Assembly (NCBI GenBank): GCA_946486465.1 | Contig: CAMLTY010000007.1 | Span: 1 to 39,682 of the forward strand | Direction of reading: 5' to 3' | Origin: an uncultured Mycoplasmatota bacterium | Lineage (GTDB): Bacteria; Bacillota_I; Bacilli_A; RF39; UBA660 | Length of the DNA stretch: 39,682 nt | Shown: piece by piece, positions 8,236-16,356 of the stretch | How positions within the stretch are numbered: the stretch's first letter is position 1 | How the letters are laid out: each line of letters starts with the position of its first letter | Position numbers and translations under genes: made by a program | Notes under the pieces: model-generated | What the model saw: the letters and a program-made list of their open reading frames with translations, nothing else | What the model was told of the DNA's origin: nothing | The model's database searches: none

Positions 8236-8838
8236 ATGGCAAGATATACAGGACCAAGTTACAAACAATCAAGACGTGTTGGTTTTTCTTTAACTGAAAC
8301 TGGTAAAGAACTTGCAAAAAGACCATATGGACCAGGACAACATGGAAATGCTAGACATGGTAAACCAAGTGATTATGGTAACCAATTAAAAGAAAAACAA
8401 AAATTACGTTTTATGTATGGTGTTAACGAAAAGCAATTTAAAAAGACATTTAAAGAAGCTGGTAAAATGCCAGGTGTACATGGTACTAACTTCTTAATCT
8501 TATTAGAGTCTCGTCTAGATAACTTAGTATATCGTATGGGATTTGCTACTACTCGTCGTGGAGCAAGACAACTTGTAAACCATGGACACATTACTGTAAA
8601 TGGTAAGAAAGTAGATATTCCATCATACAGAGTTAAACCAGGAAGTGTTATCGCTTTAAAAGAGAATTCTAAAGATCATAAAGCTGCTAATGAAGCACTA
8701 GCTAAAGTTAATAAACGTGTGGAATATGTAACTTTTGATGAAAACAAAAAAGAAGGTACTTATGTAAGATATCCTGAAAGAAATGAACTTAACATGGATA
8801 TCAATGAGTCACTAATCGTTGAATTCTATAATAAATAA
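8236..8838 (+). CDS. rpsD: 30S ribosomal protein S4
   Basis: 200 aa, full length for Gram-positive S4. It starts [21 protein letters not shown], has the GPGQHG stretch, and carries the S4 RNA-binding domain in the middle ([46 protein letters not shown]). S4 binds 16S rRNA early in 30S assembly. An AAAGGAG site lies 7 nt before the ATG. It is monocistronic: its own promoter and leader precede it and an intrinsic terminator follows directly. The Cys zinc-finger residues of some S4 proteins are absent, so this is the C-minus form. Very confident. Confidence 0.99.
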   Translation: MARYTGPSYKQSRRVGFSLTETGKELAKRPYGPGQHGNARHGKPSDYGNQLKEKQKLRFMYGVNEKQFKKTFKEAGKMPGVHGTNFLILLESRLDNLVYRMGFATTRRGARQLVNHGHITVNGKKVDIPSYRVKPGSVIALKENSKDHKAANEALAKVNKRVEYVTFDENKKEGTYVRYPERNELNMDINESLIVEFYNK

Positions 8839-8862
8839 AACTGCATCACTGCAGTTTTTTTT
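8837..8862 (+). terminator. Intrinsic terminator of rpsD
   Basis: AAAACTGCA-TCAC-TGCAGTTTT (9-bp stem, 4-nt loop) followed by a run of T. The reverse strand also ends in A/T-rich sequence, so it may serve the convergent tyrS operon too. Confidence 0.92.
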
Positions 8863-8899
8863 ATTTTCTCATATATATCATACTAACTATAACATCGTA

Positions 8900-9316
8900 T
8901 TACATTTTTATTATGTATTTCCTAATTATAAGAACAATATAAACTATTACAGGAATTTCTTTTGAAATATCTTCTATATTTTCAGGTTTATCTTCTATCA
9001 TTAAATCAATTTTTTTCTCTTTACATACATCTGCTTTCTTCATAGTAAATATTATTTCATCATATAAAACAGAATTTGTCTTTAACCATTCTTTAACAAG
9101 TCTTTGCATCCTCACTTTATTTTCATTTTCATAAGTTGTAAACGAACGTGAAGTAATAATAAAAATCTGATTTCCCTCAGTCTTTAATTTTCTAATAATT
9201 TCTGAAGCATAACACCTAATTGGAATATTATTATCACTAAAATACTTGGTGCCATTATCTAAAACATAATTATGTTCATCAGTCAATACACCATCTATAT
9301 CAATACCTATTCTCAT
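8900..9316 (-). pseudogene. HAD-superfamily nucleotidase (YqfW/NT5C-like) with a decayed C-terminus
   Basis: 138 aa from the ATG at 9316, chosen because AAAGG lies 9 nt upstream; the longer in-frame start at 9355 has no site. The N-terminus has the HAD motif I DIDGVLTD, motif II ITSRS, and the late acidic motif DLMIEDKPENIEDI, all as in 5'(3')-deoxyribonucleotidase-like YqfW proteins. After EIPVIVY the frame turns into VLIIRKYIIKM and stops. One base further on, the other frame reads CSYN-stop-EIHNKNVIRCYS-stop-YDIYEKIKK, which looks like the family's usual tail (YN..., NIIR.YSWYDIY) broken by a 1-nt deletion near 8944 and two TAG codons (8922-8924, 8883-8885). The catalytic core is present, so some activity is possible. 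It is the last gene of the tyrS operon. Confidence 0.7.
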
Positions 9317-9336
9317 AATTCTTAACCTTTCTCCAT

Positions 9337-9687
9337 CTATTTCAACTCTATACAATCAAAATTATTTTTAATAACAGAAATAACATCATCATCTGCTACT
9401 ATTAAAATAGATTTATCTATTGGAAGAGATTTAACAAAACTAATTATCTCTTCCTTTTCATTATTATCTAAACTATGAGTTCTTTCTACTATTAACTTAT
9501 CTCCTACAAGAATAAGAGCACTACCAAAGTCTTTTAACTTAAATGATGTATAACACATATCAAACTTAATAGCATTATTTTTTAATTTTAACTTTTTACC
9601 AGTCTCTACTCCTTCTTCTGATAAAGGAGGATTTAGATTACCACTAGTATCTTTATCCTCCCTAAAGCTCTTAACTATATAAATCAT
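9337..9687 (-). CDS. Degenerate histidine-phosphatase-like small protein
   Basis: 116 aa. The phrase NPPLSEEGVETGKKL followed by FDMCYTSFKLKDFGSALILV follows the phosphoglycerate-mutase/histidine-phosphatase order (PLTEEGREQA, then 'SSPLKRARQTA'). However, the catalytic RHG near the N-terminus is replaced by VKSFRED and the later GHG-type His is missing (IVADDDVISVI). It is therefore probably non-catalytic, if the relation is right. Its ATG overlaps the stop of the preceding gene (TAATG), and the HAD gene follows 20 nt downstream. Both neighbours suggest a nucleotide- or phosphate-related cassette, but that is inference. Confidence 0.5.
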   Translation of the reverse strand: MIYIVKSFREDKDTSGNLNPPLSEEGVETGKKLKLKNNAIKFDMCYTSFKLKDFGSALILVGDKLIVERTHSLDNNEKEEIISFVKSLPIDKSILIVADDDVISVIKNNFDCIELK

Positions 9688-10985
9688 TACTTATACCACT
9701 GTCTCTCTAAATCTTTATTATATTTTAAGAAATAAGTACGATAATCTTTATTATTACTACCAAGTTCACGTGATGAAGATGCTCCCCCTACTAAGTAACC
9801 ATCACTAGTAACTATAACATCACTAAAGTAATCAATACCTTCACCATTCTCTTTATTATTAGCTTCCTTTTCTAAATCAGTATTATATTTAACAATAATA
9901 CCACGATAATCTAAGTAATTATAAGTATCTGTAGACTTATCTTCATCTTTCTTATAAGTATGACCAACAACAATTAAATTATCTCCATCACTAACTATCT
10001 TATTAAACCTAGCAGCATTATTTCTACTGAAAGTAACTTCATCTAAAACTTCACCATCACTATTATATTTAAGAATTAATCCTTCTGTAACTTTATCAGC
10101 ATCTTTAGCATCAATATTAATAGTCTTAGAACCTGCTACAAAGAAGTCATCTCCTACTTTTACAATAGAACTAAAACCAACAGTATCAGTATATTCATAA
10201 GTCTTAGCATAAACTTGTTCCCCATCTAAAGTATATTTAGCAATCATACCATAACGAGTAGCATCTTTACCAACTAAATATAGATAATCTCCATCAATAA
10301 TAGCATCATTAAATGTTGCAGATTTACTACCTCCGAAGTTAGCTCTCCACTGTTCCTTTAGATTAAAGTCATATTTGATTATCAAAGCACCTCCATCTGG
10401 ATCAGTCCCAATAACCATATTTTGTAAAATACTTTGACCAACTACAATAAAGCCATCATCAACAAGTAATACTTTATTAAAAGTTGTATCCCCTGCTATT
10501 TGTACACTCTTAGTCTTAACTTGTTTACCTTCTCTATCATATAAAACAATTAACCCATCAGTAGCATTATCACTAACTTGCTGTTTATCATACTGAGCAC
10601 CACCTACAGCAATAAATCCGTCACTATATTCTATAACATCACTAAAATATGATGAATATCCCTTAGTATAAGCACTTTCAAACTCTACATCAAAGTCCTT
10701 ATTATATTTAGCAAACTTAGCTTTATTATATTCTTTCTCGTAATCATTAAACTTACTATTCTTAAAATCACTATTACCAACTACTAAATAACCATCTTTA
10801 GTTTCTTTAAAGCTATTTAAAGTATCGGTATAAATAATAGACTTACTTCTATTATAATAAGATAAACCTATATAACCTACTTCTATAGCAATAATAGCAA
10901 TACAAAGAACAATAATTACTCTTAACCATTTAACTAATCTTTTCTGTTCTACCCTTAAATCCTTTTTAGTTTTATTCTTCTTCAT
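9687..10985 (-). CDS. Membrane-anchored beta-propeller-like surface protein
   Basis: 432 aa from the ATG at 10985, which has GGAGG 5 nt upstream; the longer frame to 11027 runs back into tyrS. One transmembrane segment (about 19-41, WLRVIIVLCIAIIAIEVGYIG) follows a basic cytoplasmic stretch. The external part is a series of about seven repeats of roughly 50 residues with the pattern 'F.DVI..DGFIAVG...D..DGLIVLYD..G', as in Kelch/PQQ-like or WD-like beta-propellers. The repeats are best seen around VVGNSDF, AVGGAQYD, VVGQSI, LVGKDATRYG, VAGSKT, VVGHTYK and VGGASSS. It overlaps the tyrS 3' end by 14 nt and is in the T-box operon. A role in binding or scaffolding outside the cell is likely. Confidence 0.65.
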   Translation of the reverse strand: MKKNKTKKDLRVEQKRLVKWLRVIIVLCIAIIAIEVGYIGLSYYNRSKSIIYTDTLNSFKETKDGYLVVGNSDFKNSKFNDYEKEYNKAKFAKYNKDFDVEFESAYTKGYSSYFSDVIEYSDGFIAVGGAQYDKQQVSDNATDGLIVLYDREGKQVKTKSVQIAGDTTFNKVLLVDDGFIVVGQSILQNMVIGTDPDGGALIIKYDFNLKEQWRANFGGSKSATFNDAIIDGDYLYLVGKDATRYGMIAKYTLDGEQVYAKTYEYTDTVGFSSIVKVGDDFFVAGSKTINIDAKDADKVTEGLILKYNSDGEVLDEVTFSRNNAARFNKIVSDGDNLIVVGHTYKKDEDKSTDTYNYLDYRGIIVKYNTDLEKEANNKENGEGIDYFSDVIVTSDGYLVGGASSSRELGSNNKDYRTYFLKYNKDLERQWYK

Positions 10986-12231
10986 CACTACCTCCAAAAC
11001 ATGCAATAAAGTATTTCTTCTTACCACGTCTTACTACTACATATTTATTATCTATAGCAATAGACTTATTAATAGTAAACTCTAAATCAGTAATTTTCTC
11101 TCCATTAATACTAATACTATTATTATTAACAAACTCCCTTGCTTCTCTTTTACTACTACAAATATTAAACTCTACAAGAAAATCTACTATATTCATATCT
11201 TTATCTATAACAAGCTTATCAAGTCCTTTAAAAGCCATTTCTATCTCTTTACTAGTAAGATTCTTAATATCTCCACTAAATAATGCTTCACTAATATTTA
11301 AAGCCTCATTATAAGCCTCTTCTCCATGTAAATCAGTAATTATTTCTCTTGCTAAAGCTTTATGAGCAATACGTTTTTCTGGAGCCTCAAGTTGTTCTTT
11401 TTCTATCTTCTCTATTTCTTCTTTACTTAAGAAGGTTAAGAATTTCAAATAATCTATTACTTTAGTATCTTCTGCATTTATTAAGAATTGATACATCTCA
11501 TAAGGAGTAGTCTTTTCTCTATCTAACCAAATCGCTCCTCCTTCACTCTTACCAAACTTAGTACCATCCGCTTTAGTTAAAAGAGGCATTGTAAAAGCAT
11601 ATACTTCTTTACCAGTCTTTTTACGAATCAAGTCAATACCTGCAGTAATATTACCCCATTGATCTTGTCCAGCCACTTGTAAAGTACAGTCAAATTCCTG
11701 ATTAAGATGTAAATAATCTAAAGCCTGTAATATCATATAAGAAAACTCTGCATAAGTAATACCTGAATCAAGTCTTCTTCTTACAATATCTTTATCAAGC
11801 ATATAATTAATGTTAAAGTATTTACCATAATCTCTTAAGAAGTCTATTACATTAATATCTTTAGTCCAATCAAAGTTATTAACAACTCTAAAGTCCTTAT
11901 CTCCTCTTGCAAATATCCTTTCCGCTTGTTCTTTCAAGCAAAGAAAGTTATGATTTAACTCATTCTTACTTATCATAGGTCTTTCACTAGTAGGACGAGG
12001 GTCACCAATAAGACCAGTCGCACCTCCTACTAATAAAATTGGATGATGTCCTGCTTCTTTCAAACGTCTTGCAATTAAGAACGATGAAAAATGTCCAATA
12101 TGTAAACTATCAGCAGTTGGATCAGTTCCAATATAAAAGGTAAGACCTCCTTTATTTAGTTTATCAACAAGTTCAGGACTAGATATATCTTTAATTAGTC
12201 CTCTCCATTTCAATTCTTCAAACAATGTCAT
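10972..12231 (-). CDS. tyrS: Tyrosyl-tRNA synthetase
   Basis: 419 aa, typical length. Class I signatures are present: HIGH motif as HIGHFSS (about residue 45), the tyrosine-pocket segment YMILQALDYLHL, QVAGQDQWGNITAG, and the KMSKS loop as KFGKSEGGAIWLD. A C-terminal S4-like RNA-binding domain follows (SSKREAREFVNNNSISINGEKI). It charges tRNA-Tyr. The ATG overlaps the preceding gene's stop by 4 nt and follows GGAGGGAT. The T-box riboswitch about 830 nt upstream, with a TAC specifier, is the expected regulator. Very confident. Confidence 0.98.
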   Translation of the reverse strand: MTLFEELKWRGLIKDISSPELVDKLNKGGLTFYIGTDPTADSLHIGHFSSFLIARRLKEAGHHPILLVGGATGLIGDPRPTSERPMISKNELNHNFLCLKEQAERIFARGDKDFRVVNNFDWTKDINVIDFLRDYGKYFNINYMLDKDIVRRRLDSGITYAEFSYMILQALDYLHLNQEFDCTLQVAGQDQWGNITAGIDLIRKKTGKEVYAFTMPLLTKADGTKFGKSEGGAIWLDREKTTPYEMYQFLINAEDTKVIDYLKFLTFLSKEEIEKIEKEQLEAPEKRIAHKALAREIITDLHGEEAYNEALNISEALFSGDIKNLTSKEIEMAFKGLDKLVIDKDMNIVDFLVEFNICSSKREAREFVNNNSISINGEKITDLEFTINKSIAIDNKYVVVRRGKKKYFIACFGGSDEEE

Positions 12232-12662
12232 TTTATCCCTCCTAATTTCTTAACATGATTATTATCTTTAATTCTAGTATCACCAAAATAATCAAAATAA
12301 ATTTCTTCCCCACTACAATCAGGTCTATACATTAATCCCCAATGTAAAACACCAAATCCTTCACCAAATACTTGCCATAACTTATCTTCTTCATAATCTT
12401 TTTCATCATAAAAACCTAAGTTTCCTTCAATATAATTAATAAAGTCTTCTTTAGATAAATTAAAGTCTTTAGTAACCTTATCAATTTCTCTATCAATTTC
12501 TTCCTTATAGGCATCATAAAATTCTCCTTCTTCTACTTTTAAAGATTCAAACTCATCTTTTTTATCTAAAAGAAGAAGAGCAAGTAAATTACTAGGATGA
12601 TTTCTTTCTCCTGTATCATGATAATTTTCTAATTCTTCATTATAAAACTCTATTAATGTCAT
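12228..12662 (-). CDS. Small acidic protein, paralogue of the preceding gene
   Basis: 144 aa, strongly acidic and Tyr-rich. It shares with its upstream neighbour the start (MTLIEFYNEEL.NY against MSLSELYSEEVNQY), the segments LLALLLLDKK/VLAMLLLEKK and WQVFGEGFGVL/WQIYGVAIEVL, and the identical end VKKLGGIK. The pair therefore arose by tandem duplication. It has no transmembrane segment and no recognisable domain. It is translationally coupled on both sides (4-nt ATGA overlaps) and lies between the tyrosine T-box and tyrS. Function unknown. Confidence 0.7.
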   Translation of the reverse strand: MTLIEFYNEELENYHDTGERNHPSNLLALLLLDKKDEFESLKVEEGEFYDAYKEEIDREIDKVTKDFNLSKEDFINYIEGNLGFYDEKDYEEDKLWQVFGEGFGVLHWGLMYRPDCSGEEIYFDYFGDTRIKDNNHVKKLGGIK

Positions 12663-13036
12663 TTTATCCCTCCTAATTTCTTTACTTTATTTCCTATCTC
12701 TTCACCATAACAATATTGATAAACATCTTCCCCATTCATAAGAGACATCTGAGTAATTCCATCAAATAATACTTCTATTGCCACGCCATAAATCTGCCAA
12801 AATTCATCAGCATCTTTTGGAGAGTCTAAATCAAAATCCTCTTCTACTTTAACAACATCATCTTTTATTTCATTCTCATAATCACGACAAAAAGTTTCAA
12901 TATTTACATCAGTAGGAAAAAAATACTTTTTCTTTTCTAACAGTAACATTGCTAAAACTTGACTAGGTTCAACCTGTAATTTGCCAGTTTTTCTATACTG
13001 ATTAACTTCTTCACTATATAATTCGCTTAAACTCAT
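12659..13036 (-). CDS. Small acidic protein, first gene of the T-box operon
   Basis: 125 aa from the ATG at 13036, preceded by AGGAG 7 nt upstream. The longer open frame to 13111 is only the T-box antiterminator read as protein and should not be used. Acidic and soluble, with an ENEIKDDVVKVEEDFDLD helix and a conserved end VKKLGGIK shared with the next gene. I do not recognise the family. Its place directly behind the tyrosine-responsive leader means it should be induced, with tyrS, when charged tRNA-Tyr is low. Confidence 0.7.
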   Translation of the reverse strand: MSLSELYSEEVNQYRKTGKLQVEPSQVLAMLLLEKKKYFFPTDVNIETFCRDYENEIKDDVVKVEEDFDLDSPKDADEFWQIYGVAIEVLFDGITQMSLMNGEDVYQYCYGEEIGNKVKKLGGIK

Positions 13037-13055
13037 ACTACCACTCCTACAAAAT

Positions 13056-13240
13056 AAAAAGTTCCCATAAACTAAGGACGAGCCAAACCCGTGGTAAACC
13101 ACTGTATCCATCCTTAATCCTTAGAAACTATGCACTCTACCTAATTAACGCTTAAGTCACGTTTTTTCTCCATCTATGTAATTTCAAAATATAACTATCT
13201 TAGTTTACACCAACCACTAAGTCTCTTTTAAATAATTATA
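13056..13240 (-). ncRNA. Tyrosine-specific T-box riboswitch
   Basis: The minus-strand leader has the Stem I signature AGAGACTTAG...GGTTGGTGTAAACTAAG (arms 13216-13221 and 13199-13204). It is followed by GAAATTACATAG with the specifier TAC (13180-13178, Tyr). The T-box proper is GTGGTTTACCACGG near 13090, with UGGU fitting the A discriminator of tRNA-Tyr, followed by CTCGTCCTTAG. Two copies of TAAGGA (13111-13124) compete for the single TCCTTAG (13072-13078). The segment ends with AACTTTTTATTTT. Compared with the common AAGGTGGTACCACGG form, about 9 nt are inserted between AAGG and GTGG and 2 nt within the loop. Confidence 0.9.
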
Positions 13241-13276
13241 TTTCTACTTTTAGATTTCATCAAAAAATCTAATTAA

Positions 13277-13305
13277 ACTATACCAAAAAAAGACTACTAA
13301 GTCAA
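13277..13305 (-). promoter_or_regulatory. Sigma-A promoter of the T-box/tyrS operon
   Basis: On the minus strand TTGACT, 17 nt, TATAGT. The -35 begins 16 nt after the murI stop codon. The only terminator candidate between murI and this promoter is GACT-TAGT-AGTC followed by seven T, overlapping the promoter, so some read-through from murI is likely. Confidence 0.8.
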
Positions 13306-13320
13306 ACAATTTACAGCACT

Positions 13321-14064
13321 TTATTCATCACTACTACTCATCAATTCCATAAATCTAGCCCTCTTATTAGAATTATTACTAGAATCAATAAACTCTACCC
13401 TATAACTCTTATTATCAAAAGTTATTCCTCTAAGGTTTAACTGTCTAACTAGCTCTTTACTAACACCCAAAGAACCATCAAAGAACTTAACATCACCTAA
13501 AACTCTTTTAAGATTATCTTTAATTAAAGGATAATGAGTACAACCTAAGACAACATTATCTATATCTTTATACCTACTAAGATTACTTTCCAAATATTGA
13601 TTTATTTCATCTTCATTACCTTCTTCTATTAGTTCTGCAAGTCCCTTACAAGGAAGAAGTATTGTCTTATGATTATCATATTTATTAAATAAGGTAAGAA
13701 ACTTCTCACTCTTTATCGTCCCTTCTGTAGCCATAACTAAAGTCTTACCTTTAGGATTATAGTCATGTACCATTTTATAAGCAGGTTCTATAGCAATGAA
13801 TAAGGTATCAGGGTATTCTTCTCTTAATCTTTTAACACATATTGCACTAGCCGTATTACAAGCGACAATTATGGCAATACAACCACTATCTAAAAGATAA
13901 TCTACTACTCCTTTAACAATACTATAAACTTCATCTTCACTCTTATCTCCATAGGGATTGTTTTTAGAATCAGAGTAATATATAAATTTAGCATTTATCC
14001 TCTGTTTTAAAATCTCTCTTAAAACTGTAACCCCACCAATTCCTGAATCTAAAACACCTATCAT
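13321..14064 (-). CDS. murI: Glutamate racemase
   Basis: 247 aa. Family motifs are intact: MIGVLDSGIGGVTVLREI at the N-terminus, the first catalytic Cys in VACNTASA (about residue 73), and the second in VVLGCTHYPLI (about residue 175). It makes D-glutamate for peptidoglycan, so the organism has a wall. Its ATG overlaps the truA stop by 4 nt and it ends the SDR-ECF-truA-murI operon. Very confident. Confidence 0.96.
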   Translation of the reverse strand: MIGVLDSGIGGVTVLREILKQRINAKFIYYSDSKNNPYGDKSEDEVYSIVKGVVDYLLDSGCIAIIVACNTASAICVKRLREEYPDTLFIAIEPAYKMVHDYNPKGKTLVMATEGTIKSEKFLTLFNKYDNHKTILLPCKGLAELIEEGNEDEINQYLESNLSRYKDIDNVVLGCTHYPLIKDNLKRVLGDVKFFDGSLGVSKELVRQLNLRGITFDNKSYRVEFIDSSNNSNKRARFMELMSSSDE

Positions 14065-14804
14065 ATATCACTCTCCAAAGTAGTTTTAACAAGATAAAGT
14101 CCACAAGCTTTCGCTGTCGCCCCATTTTTACCTCTTACTTTACTTTCAAGTATTCTCTTAACTTCATAAGGCTCTATCTTACCAGTACCAACTTTAATTA
14201 AGGCTCCTACCATATTTCTAACTTGATATCTTAAAAAACCACTACCTACAAACTTAATATCTAAAACATCTTTTTTTCTAGTAATAGATGCTTCATAGAT
14301 AGTCCTAACACAATTTTCCTTAACGGTATTCTCGGTAACAAAGGCTCTAAAGTCATGTTCACCTTCAAAAAAGTGTATTGCCTTTCTCATTCTACTAACA
14401 TTAAGTAAATGGCCATGTTGATAGACATAATTTCTCATCACAGGATTATATTCCTTCATGCTTATATAATAATGATATTCTTTTCTTAAGACATGATACC
14501 TAACAAAATAATCATCTGGAACTTCCATCGCCGAATTTATATGTATCTCATCTGGTAAATAACTATTCATCGCCCTTTTTAATTTATAAGGTGTAATATT
14601 AACATCTAAATCTAAATGAGCGACTTGGTCAACGGCATGCACCCCTTTATCAGTTCTTCCCGCTGCCACTACCTTTACTTTAGTATTATTATTAATCTTA
14701 TAAAGAGCCTCTTCTAACTCTCCCTGTATAGTCCTATACCCCTCTTGTTTTTGATATCCTTTAAAATTACTACCATCATAACTAAATCTAATTAAAAATC
14801 TCAT
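14061..14804 (-). CDS. truA: tRNA pseudouridine synthase A
   Basis: 247 aa, normal size. It has the TruA motif AAGRTDKGVHAVDQVAHLD with the catalytic Asp (about residue 52), and RYHVLRKEYHYYI and FLRYQVRNMVGALIKVG further on. It forms pseudouridine at positions 38-40 of the tRNA anticodon arm. It starts 4 nt after the second ECF ATPase. In many Firmicutes truA follows ecfA1-ecfA2-ecfT; here the ecfT gene is missing. Very confident. Confidence 0.97.
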   Translation of the reverse strand: MRFLIRFSYDGSNFKGYQKQEGYRTIQGELEEALYKINNNTKVKVVAAGRTDKGVHAVDQVAHLDLDVNITPYKLKRAMNSYLPDEIHINSAMEVPDDYFVRYHVLRKEYHYYISMKEYNPVMRNYVYQHGHLLNVSRMRKAIHFFEGEHDFRAFVTENTVKENCVRTIYEASITRKKDVLDIKFVGSGFLRYQVRNMVGALIKVGTGKIEPYEVKRILESKVRGKNGATAKACGLYLVKTTLESDI

Positions 14805-14808
14805 AATC

Positions 14809-15594
14809 TCACTTCACATTCCAATATATATCTTTAATAAGGTCCATAACACTTTTCCTTCTAGGTAATTTAACATTCTTCTTATCTTTAACTAATAGTA
14901 TAAAATCTACTATATCAGGTCTTTTAATATTATATTTACTATCAAAGAAAATATCACTAGTATTCCCTTCTCCTAAAACTGTATTATTACTAAGTACAAT
15001 TAAATAATCAGTATATTGATATAAGTAATTAGGATTATTACTATATATAACAATAGTCTTAGAAAACTTATCTTTTAATCTTGTAATAATTCTAATAAGC
15101 TTTTTCCTAACATTTAAATCAAGTCCTCTAAAAGGTTCATCTAAAAGTATTACTTTAGGATTTGTTATAAAGGCAAGAGCAAACTGAAGTAATTTTACTT
15201 CACTTCCAGTCAAAGTAGATATACGTCTATCTAAGATATCCACTTTAAGACCAACTATTCTTAAGGAGTCTTTTATCTTTTTATCAATATCATCTACTTC
15301 TACTTTTTTATATCTAACATATTCTCTAAAATACTCATAAATATTATCTATATCAAAAAGATTAACAAATCTTTTCTCCACCAGTTCCATATCATTTCTA
15401 AACAAAAAATAATTACGCCTTAACTTTCTAATCTTATTAAAGTAAATAATCCCTCTACTATCATCATCTAATGATATTAATCTAAGTAGTTTATCACCAT
15501 TCTTTCCATATATACCAGTAACTTCTCCTTTAGGTATAACAAAAGATATATCAGAAAAATATTTACTATTAACATGAGAAAACTTTATTTCCAT
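14809..15594 (-). CDS. Degenerate ECF-type ABC ATPase (EcfA2 position)
   Basis: 261 aa, the size of an energy-coupling-factor ATPase. The fold is recognisable from the Walker B region VILLDEPFRGLDLNVRKKLIRII and the ECF-like C-terminus. The Walker A is broken: GIYGKNGDKLLRL lacks the GKS/T, and the signature LSGGQ is replaced by LTGSEVKLLQFA. It therefore probably cannot bind or hydrolyse ATP normally. The ATG overlaps the upstream ATPase gene by 10 nt and follows GGAGAG. By position (before truA) it corresponds to ecfA2. It may be a remnant, or a regulatory half of a heterodimer with the upstream gene. Confidence 0.78.
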   Translation of the reverse strand: MEIKFSHVNSKYFSDISFVIPKGEVTGIYGKNGDKLLRLISLDDDSRGIIYFNKIRKLRRNYFLFRNDMELVEKRFVNLFDIDNIYEYFREYVRYKKVEVDDIDKKIKDSLRIVGLKVDILDRRISTLTGSEVKLLQFALAFITNPKVILLDEPFRGLDLNVRKKLIRIITRLKDKFSKTIVIYSNNPNYLYQYTDYLIVLSNNTVLGEGNTSDIFFDSKYNIKRPDIVDFILLVKDKKNVKLPRRKSVMDLIKDIYWNVK

Positions 15595-16355
15595 AAACTC
15601 TCCACCATCCCCAAAGGACTCATATTAATTTTGTCGGTAAGATTATAATACTCTAATTTCACAGATAAATCTACCATAAAAGGTAATTCTAAACCTATTT
15701 TATTTAATAGGCTATCATTAGATAAAACCTCTAACATCTCGCCACTACTAACTATTTCTCCTTTATCAAGTACATATATAATACTATTAATTGTGTATAT
15801 TACTTCTTCTAAAGTAGAAGTAGATATTATAATAGTAATTCCTCTTGTCCTTAACTGTTCTAAAAACCCCATAAACTCTTCTTTTTCTATAGGAGACAAA
15901 AAAAGACAAGGGTCATCTAATAATAATAATTTAGGATTACTAACGATTTTAGATGCCAAACAGACTCTAAGCTTTTCATATTCATTTAAATCTTTAATAT
16001 TTTTATTAAGTAAATTAGTAATATGCAAGTCTTTAGCAATATCTCTAACTAACACATTAATTTTATCATCATCATATCCTAATCTCTCTACACTATATCT
16101 AATGTTCTTTAAGACTGTATCATAGTTAAAGGTTAAACTAGCCATATAAGAAATATCATTATCACTTTTAATTATCTCTTTATCATAAGTAATTTTATTT
16201 TTAACATTAACAAGCCCCGCTAGTACTTTAAGTAACAAACTCTTTCCACTATTATTAGAACCTGTAACAAAGACTAAAGAATTTAAAGGTATCTCTATAC
16301 TAAACTTCGTAAAAGGTCCTAACATTAGATTATCAACCGAAACCAAACTGCTCAT
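15585..16355 (-). CDS. Divergent ECF-type ABC ATPase (EcfA1 position)
   Basis: 256 aa from the ATG at 16355, which immediately follows the SDR stop (TAAGATG) and an AAGGGAAAG site; an upstream ATG at 16403 lies inside the SDR gene. Walker A is intact (GSNNSGKSLLL), but the signature is LNEYEKLRV instead of LSGGQ and Walker B reads LLLLDDPCLFLSP. The usual catalytic Glu after the Walker B Asp is thus Asp. The C-terminus (GLELPFMVDLSVKLEY...PLGMVESLWK) clearly matches EcfA proteins, which end in an 'LP.V..L...L' and 'LV..LW' pattern. No EcfT or S component is in the window. Confidence 0.78.
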   Translation of the reverse strand: MSSLVSVDNLMLGPFTKFSIEIPLNSLVFVTGSNNSGKSLLLKVLAGLVNVKNKITYDKEIIKSDNDISYMASLTFNYDTVLKNIRYSVERLGYDDDKINVLVRDIAKDLHITNLLNKNIKDLNEYEKLRVCLASKIVSNPKLLLLDDPCLFLSPIEKEEFMGFLEQLRTRGITIIISTSTLEEVIYTINSIIYVLDKGEIVSSGEMLEVLSNDSLLNKIGLELPFMVDLSVKLEYYNLTDKINMSPLGMVESLWK

Positions 16356-16356
16356 C

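Noticed and set aside
8120-8591. Minus-strand frames over the rpsD leader and coding region.
   Set aside because: They oppose the structured leader and the conserved S4 gene and have no start signals.
8883-8924. TAG read as an amino acid in the HAD gene (stop-codon recoding).
   Set aside because: TAG ends other genes here (for example the adhesin and VanY-type genes), and a frameshift is also needed, so decay is simpler.
13037-13111. Twenty-five extra N-terminal codons on the first T-box operon gene.
   Set aside because: These codons are the T-box antiterminator; a proper ribosome site precedes the ATG at 13036.
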